Shown: in pieces, positions 6,756 to 9,577 of the stretch | Numbering within the stretch: the first letter of the stretch is position 1 | Layout of the letters: each line of letters opens with the position of its first letter | Assembly: GCA_017474705.1 (NCBI GenBank) | Contig: JAFVHC010000161.1 | Coordinates: 1 to 9,577 of the forward strand | DNA length: 9,577 nucleotides | Direction of reading: 5' to 3' | DNA from: Bacillota bacterium | Lineage (GTDB): Bacteria > Bacillota > Clostridia > Lachnospirales > Bianqueaceae | Made by a program: the position numbers and the translations under genes | Notes under the pieces: model-generated | The model's database searches: none | What the model was told of the DNA's origin: nothing | What the model saw: the letters and a program-made list of their open reading frames with translations, nothing else

Positions 6756-7522
6756 GTAAGAAAGAAAAGAAACCCAAGGTGATCAAGTCCGTCCGCCTGG
6801 AAGAGAAGGGGCTCACCGCCTACGAGCTGAAGGCACTGGCTATGTTCACCATGGTGCTGGATCATGTGGCGTACATCTGGTGGAGGCCTTTGGGCAATTG
6901 GGGGCAGGTCATGCGGGTGCTGGGCCGATTCACGTTCCCACTGATGGTCTTCCTGCTGACAGAAGGATTCATCTACACGCGCAGCCGCTATGTATATGTG
7001 ATCCGCATCATGATCACGGGCATGCTCAGCATGCTGCCGTTCAAACTGGCTTTCAATGAAAACATGCTGAACGTCATGTTCACGCTCGGTGCAGGTTTGT
7101 TGATCCTGATGGCGGAGGATGCTTCGATCCACCGCTTTTCCAAGGTCTCGCCCTATGCCTGGCAGTTCATCTATCTGCTCGTGGCCGGCGGCACGGCATA
7201 TCTGATGCGTGATTTTGACTGGGGCCTGCCCGGCGTACTGGCCATCTATGTGACCGGACAGCTCAAACATCGGCCGTACTGGATCCAGGCCTTCGGCTGC
7301 TGCGGAACGTTGCTTTTGGTCACGATCCTGCGCCGCATCGCGCAAGGCAGGATGTTCACAACGAGCTATTGTATTTTTATTTCCGGCATAGTATTGGCCG
7401 GTATCTGGATCTGCCTGTATAATGGACGGCGCGGTAATGACAGAAAATATCAGAAATACGCGTTTTATGCCTTTTACCCGCTGCATCTGCTGGTGCTGTA
7501 CATGATCAGGACGATCTTATGA
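6752..7522 (+). CDS. TraX family membrane protein
   Basis: The 256-residue protein has about seven or eight hydrophobic segments and clear TraX-family features. LKALAMFTMVLDHVAYI (27-43) holds the Asp-His pair at 37-38. GRFTFPLMVFLLTEGF (58-73) is followed by an RSRYVYVIRI loop, and the C-terminal KYAFYAFYPLHLLVLYMI (235-252) has the Tyr-Pro-x-His motif at 242-245. TraX acetylates F pilin in Escherichia coli; chromosomal homologues in Bacillota lie outside conjugation operons and are presumed membrane acyltransferases with unknown substrates. No conjugation gene is nearby. The start overlaps the tex stop (ATGA), and no strong ribosome site is visible, so translation probably depends on coupling with tex. 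The basic N-terminal tail (MSKKEKKPKVIKS) suggests a cytoplasmic N-terminus. Confidence 0.93.
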   Translation: MSKKEKKPKVIKSVRLEEKGLTAYELKALAMFTMVLDHVAYIWWRPLGNWGQVMRVLGRFTFPLMVFLLTEGFIYTRSRYVYVIRIMITGMLSMLPFKLAFNENMLNVMFTLGAGLLILMAEDASIHRFSKVSPYAWQFIYLLVAGGTAYLMRDFDWGLPGVLAIYVTGQLKHRPYWIQAFGCCGTLLLVTILRRIAQGRMFTTSYCIFISGIVLAGIWICLYNGRRGNDRKYQKYAFYAFYPLHLLVLYMIRTIL

Positions 7523-7530
7523 AGCAACAT

Positions 7531-7566
7531 AAAAAGGACAACGGAAATGATCTCCGTTGTCCTTTT
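7531..7566. terminator. Bidirectional intrinsic terminator
   Basis: Fourteen-base perfect arms AAAAGGACAACGGA (7532-7545) and TCCGTTGTCCTTTT (7553-7566) enclose a 7-base loop. The AAAAA/TTTT ends supply a T tract on each strand. It lies between the traX stop and the end of the convergent small gene. Confidence 0.9.
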
Positions 7567-7580
7567 CTATGTATTGCAGG

Positions 7581-7796
7581 TCATCCATGCACTATGCTGC
7601 GATTGTATTCCATATTGATCTCCGCAAGTTCTTTTTCTCCTTCGATATATGGCTCATACATGTGCTCGACACTGCCGCCGCCCAGGTTGTCGCAGCCGTT
7701 GCAGCCGTCACACTCGGTCCCACATGCGGCCAGACCTTGTGCGATGATACGGATGCGTTCTTCCCGGGTCGTATCCTTGATCAGAATGGATCTCAT
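7581..7796 (-). CDS. Small conserved-looking protein with a CX3CX2CX2C motif
   Basis: The 71-residue product is charged at its N-terminus (MRSILIKDTTREERIRII). It has a compact cysteine cluster at Cys25, Cys29, Cys32 and Cys35 within GLAACGTECDGCNGCDN, a Gly run (LGGGS, 38-42), and an acidic second half (YEPYIEGEKELAEINMEY). It resembles small uncharacterised proteins I associate with Bacillota, but I cannot name a family. The four cysteines could hold zinc or an Fe-S cluster, or form disulfides; nothing here decides. The gene is supported by GGGAGGTG (7803-7810) six to eight bases upstream of the ATG, by a -10 TATAAT further up, and by the terminator downstream. Plus-strand reading frames across this stretch lack such support. 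It is divergent from the DUF2325 gene, and both are Cys-rich. Confidence 0.8.
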   Translation of the reverse strand: MRSILIKDTTREERIRIIAQGLAACGTECDGCNGCDNLGGGSVEHMYEPYIEGEKELAEINMEYNRSIVHG

Positions 7797-7808
7797 GCTG
7801 ATACACCT

Positions 7809-7830
7809 CCCAAAATGGACCCTATATGGA
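7809..7830 (-). repeat. Tandem 11-bp direct repeat in the leader of the Cys-motif gene
   Basis: On the plus strand CCCAAAATGGA (7809-7819) is followed directly by CCCTATATGGA (7820-7830), nine of eleven bases identical. Each copy holds a CC-N5-GG half-palindrome. The pair lies between the -10 hexamer and the ribosome site of the minus-strand gene, one helical turn apart, where an operator would act. Confidence 0.5.
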
Positions 7831-7832
7831 TT

Positions 7833-7861
7833 ATTATACTACAAAAAACGAGGCTTGGCGA
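7833..7861 (-). promoter_or_regulatory. Candidate promoter of the Cys-motif gene
   Basis: On the minus strand an exact TATAAT (7833-7838) lies 17 bases downstream of TCGCCA (7856-7861), which matches the -35 consensus at four of six bases. Transcription would start at about 7826, inside the tandem repeat. Confidence 0.55.
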
Positions 7862-7890
7862 CCGGAAGAAGATGTTTTTTGATGCGAAGA

Positions 7891-7919
7891 TTGACAAACA
7901 GGGAAGTGTATGATATCAT
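7891..7919 (+). promoter_or_regulatory. Promoter of the DUF2325 gene
   Basis: TTGACA (7891-7896) is exact and TATCAT (7914-7919) matches the -10 consensus at five of six, with a 17-base spacer. Transcription should start near 7926, inside the palindrome at 7923-7938. A second exact TATAAT at 7939-7944 has no matching -35 and is a weaker alternative. Confidence 0.75.
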
Positions 7920-7944
7920 TAGGTTAGTTTTAACTAACTATAAT
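7919..7944 (+). promoter_or_regulatory. Palindromic operator resembling DtxR/IdeR-type metal boxes
   Basis: GTTAGTT (7923-7929) and AACTAAC (7932-7938) form a perfect inverted repeat with a 2-base centre. The left side extends to TTAGGTTAG (7919-7927), identical to the half-site of the classical DtxR/IdeR box, although the spacing between half-sites differs from that box. It begins directly after the -10 and covers the predicted transcription start, a typical place for a repressor. Binding by an iron-dependent DtxR-family repressor is inferred; no such regulator is in the window. Confidence 0.55.
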
Positions 7945-7978
7945 ATATTTCATATAACCATCAAGAAACGAGGTGCTT

Positions 7979-8254
7979 ATGAGTATCGTCATCATCGGCG
8001 GCAATGAATGTATGGAACGCCAATATAAAGAATTATGTAAAAAGCATGGGCACAAGGCCAAGGTCTTCTGCAAGATGCAGGGCTGCATGAATGAGCGGAT
8101 CGGTTCGCCGGACCTTCTGGTCCTTTTCACGCATACATGCTCCCATAAAATGATCCAATGTGCTTTGTGCGGCCTGTGCGATAAAACGAAGGTCGTTCGA
8201 TCACACAACAGCTCCATGGCTTCTTTGAGCACGATCCTGTCCGAGATAGCCTGA
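7979..8254 (+). CDS. DUF2325 domain-containing protein, Cys-rich
   Basis: The 91-residue protein matches DUF2325: the start MSIVIIGGNECMERQYKELC, the KAKVF strand (27-31), IGSPDLLVLFT (41-51) with SHKMIQCAL, and VVRSHNSSMASL near the end. This is a small alpha/beta, Rossmann-like arrangement of unknown function. The copy has eight cysteines (11, 20, 31, 36, 54, 61, 64, 67), including Cys61-x2-Cys-x2-Cys67, plus several histidines, which would suit metal or cluster binding (inference). I chose ATG 7979; an in-frame GTG at 7973 is excluded because it is part of the GAGGTG ribosome site. Promoter and palindrome lie immediately upstream. DUF2325 genes often sit near iron-uptake genes (feo) in Bacillota, as I recall, which fits the iron-box-like operator. 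Confidence 0.88.
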   Translation: MSIVIIGGNECMERQYKELCKKHGHKAKVFCKMQGCMNERIGSPDLLVLFTHTCSHKMIQCALCGLCDKTKVVRSHNSSMASLSTILSEIA

Positions 8255-8280
8255 ACATTCTATCTTTTACTTTCCTTTTT
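8244..8280 (+). terminator. Weak possible terminator after the DUF2325 gene
   Basis: AGATAG (8244-8249) can pair with CTATCT (8260-8265) across a 10-base loop that contains the stop codon, followed by a broken T/C-rich run to 8280. The stem is short and AT-rich, so this is a low-confidence call. Confidence 0.25.
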
Positions 8281-8290
8281 ATGCCTCGTC

Positions 8291-8299
8291 TGTTATACT
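8291..8299 (+). promoter_or_regulatory. Extended -10 promoter of the citrate transporter gene
   Basis: TGTTATACT provides TG, one base, then TATACT (8294-8299), an extended -10. No good -35 lies 16-18 bases upstream (TTTCCT at best), which is typical of this promoter class or of activator dependence. Confidence 0.55.
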
Positions 8300-8300
8300 G

Positions 8301-8317
8301 GATCTTAGATCAATCTA
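8301..8317 (+). promoter_or_regulatory. Overlapping palindromes at the transporter transcription start
   Basis: TAGAT-CA-ATCTA (8306-8317) is a perfect 5-base-arm palindrome, and GATC-TTA-GATC (8301-8311) overlaps it. They cover the predicted transcription start at about 8306 and could be a regulator site. Arms this short can also arise by chance. Confidence 0.3.
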
Positions 8318-8337
8318 CATAACGGAGGCTATTTTTT

Positions 8338-9577
8338 ATGCTTGCGATCCTGGGATTTCTGACGGTCATTCTGCTTCTGGCCGCGGTCATGTCAAAGAAA
8401 CTTTCTCCGACGGCGGCCTTGATCTCCGTGCCGCTTGTCATGGGTGTCATCGCTTCGTTTTTCATCAAAGATGAGGCCGGTGTCACCAATGTTCTGGCCA
8501 ATATCAAGGCTTTGAGCGGCCATATCACCGGCGCGGGGGGCATCGGCTCCGTGGCGGCCACCGGTGTCATGTTCATTTTCTCCATCCTGTTCTTTGGTGT
8601 GTTGACCGATGCGGGTACGTTCCGTCCCATCATCCGGGGCATCCTTAAGGTCATCGGTCGTGATCCGGTGAAGATCACCCTCGGAACAGCCGTGCTTGCT
8701 ATGATCGTGCACCTGGATGGTTCCGGCGCTGTAACGTTTTTGATCTGCATCCCGGCACTGCTGCCCTTGTACGATGCCCTGCATATGCGGCGTACGACCC
8801 TGGCTTCGGTCGCTGCGATGGCAGCCGGTGTCATGAACATCATGCCCTGGGGCGGACCGACCATCCGTGCCGCGGCAGCCATGGGCGTGGATGTCATGGT
8901 ACTGTTTAAACCTTTGATCATCCCGGTTATTATCGGCCTGCTGGCGGTCCTGACCTTCGCTTTCATCCTCGGCCGAGGAGAGAAGAAGCGCATGGTGGCA
9001 AACGATGCGGAGATCGCCTATCAGGAAGAAGCCTTATCACCGGAAGCGGAAGCACTTTTGCGTCCGAAACTCTTTATTGTCAATATCCTGCTGATCCTGG
9101 CCGCTGTGGCAGCCCTGCTGTTCTCCGGCTTCGCGCCGGCCGTGATCTTCATGATCGCCTTCGTGCTGGCCATGGTGATCAACTATCCGAAGCCATCCAT
9201 GCAGGCAGAACGGGTCGATGCCCATGCTAAAGAGGCGTTGATGATGGCCTCTGTCCTTTTCGCTGCCGGTGCGTTCACAGGCATCATGAAAGGGACCGGT
9301 ATGATCGCCGCCATGGCGAATGCCCTGGTCGCTGTCATCCCGCAGTCGCTGGGCCGGTTCTTCCCGGTCATCACCGGTGTGCTGGGCATGCCATCGTCCT
9401 TGCTGTTCGATCCGGATTCCTTCTACTATGGAGTGCTTCCTGTACTGGCCACGACCGCGGAAAGCTTCGGTATTTCCGGGCTGTCGATCGCACGGGCGGC
9501 GGTGCTGGGTCAGATGACCACCGGCTTCCCCGTATCGCCTCTGACCGCGGCTACCTTCCTTCTGACGGGCCTTGCCG
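8338..9577 (+). CDS. CitMHS family citrate/divalent-metal:H+ symporter, 3' partial
   Basis: The inner-membrane transporter runs off the window after 413 codons; family members are about 430-450 residues, so only the last few dozen residues are missing. The start MLAILGFLTVILLLAAVMSKKLSP is typical of the citrate-Mg2+/Ca2+:H+ symporter (CitMHS) family, which imports citrate as a metal complex. Characteristic blocks are HLDGSGA (125-131), MPWGGPTIRAAA (169-180), FDPDSFYYGVLPVLA (357-371) and GQMTTGFPVSPLT (391-403). A hydrophilic central loop (about 212-245, basic then acidic) separates two hydrophobic halves. The ATG has GGAGG (8324-8328) nine bases upstream. Which metal it prefers (Mg, Ca, Fe, others) cannot be read from sequence; other carboxylates are possible. 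It has its own promoter 84 bases after the DUF2325 gene. Confidence 0.93.
   Translation, partial: MLAILGFLTVILLLAAVMSKKLSPTAALISVPLVMGVIASFFIKDEAGVTNVLANIKALSGHITGAGGIGSVAATGVMFIFSILFFGVLTDAGTFRPIIRGILKVIGRDPVKITLGTAVLAMIVHLDGSGAVTFLICIPALLPLYDALHMRRTTLASVAAMAAGVMNIMPWGGPTIRAAAAMGVDVMVLFKPLIIPVIIGLLAVLTFAFILGRGEKKRMVANDAEIAYQEEALSPEAEALLRPKLFIVNILLILAAVAALLFSGFAPAVIFMIAFVLAMVINYPKPSMQAERVDAHAKEALMMASVLFAAGAFTGIMKGTGMIAAMANALVAVIPQSLGRFFPVITGVLGMPSSLLFDPDSFYYGVLPVLATTAESFGISGLSIARAAVLGQMTTGFPVSPLTAATFLLTGLA

Noticed and set aside
6608..7486. A 292-codon minus-strand open frame across the tex end and traX
   Set aside because: It is antisense to two well-supported genes; its His/Gln/Asp-rich sequence looks like a shadow frame and no promoter or terminator fits.
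6752..7522. A conjugative element suggested by the TraX-family protein
   Set aside because: No other transfer gene, integrase, repeat or attachment site is visible; chromosomal TraX homologues are widespread in Bacillota.
7519..8007. A plus-strand frame starting in an ATGA overlap with the traX stop
   Set aside because: The overlap resembles coupling, but the frame runs straight through the terminator hairpin, is antisense to the Cys-motif gene and runs over the DUF2325 promoter.
8310..8993. A 227-codon minus-strand open frame against the citrate transporter
   Set aside because: It is antisense to conserved CitMHS motifs; the Met/Thr/Pro/Arg-rich translation is an artefact of hydrophobic codons on the other strand.

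Overview
The window looks like an ordinary chromosomal stretch of a mid-GC (roughly 55%, estimated by eye) Gram-positive anaerobe of the Bacillota. The reasons are strong AGGAGG-type Shine-Dalgarno sites, near-consensus sigma-A promoters, short intergenic spaces with hairpin/T-tract terminators, and families typical of the phylum (UPF0237/UPF0210 pair, VanZ-like, Tex, chromosomal TraX, DUF2325, CitMHS). A gut Erysipelotrichia- or Clostridia-like source is plausible, but this is a guess; nothing here fixes the genus. No mobile element, CRISPR array, tRNA or rRNA was seen.

Layout. (1) 1-428 (+): the C-terminal part of an unidentified multi-pass membrane protein, ending at a bidirectional terminator. 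(2) 556-3355 (-): pcp (pyroglutamyl-peptidase I), then a tight vanZ-like / ACT-domain (UPF0237) / PFL-family (UPF0210) operon. The operon's near-consensus promoter lies across the last codons and stop of pcp. (3) 3356-3491: divergent intergenic region with two back-to-back candidate promoters that share the -10 hexamer TACCAT. (4) 3492-4238 (+): single-pass membrane protein with a very regular coiled coil and a beta-rich tail domain. (5) 4240-4539 (+): a perfect-consensus promoter driving a single-gene acyl carrier protein unit, followed by a terminator. (6) 4623-7522 (+): tex and a TraX-family membrane protein joined by an ATGA overlap, ending at a second bidirectional terminator. (7) 7581-7796 (-) and 7979-8254 (+): two small divergent genes, a Cys-motif protein and a Cys-rich DUF2325 protein. 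The DUF2325 promoter is followed by a palindrome resembling DtxR/IdeR-type metal-repressor boxes. (8) 8338 to the window end (+): a CitMHS-family citrate/metal symporter with an extended -10 promoter, missing its C-terminus.

Most genes are housekeeping or conserved-hypothetical. The part most worth following is 7581-8254: two small cysteine-rich proteins of unknown role, transcribed divergently, one with an iron-box-like operator and the other with a tandem 11-bp repeat in its leader, next to a transporter of metal-citrate type. I see no defence system or other obviously new multi-gene machine.
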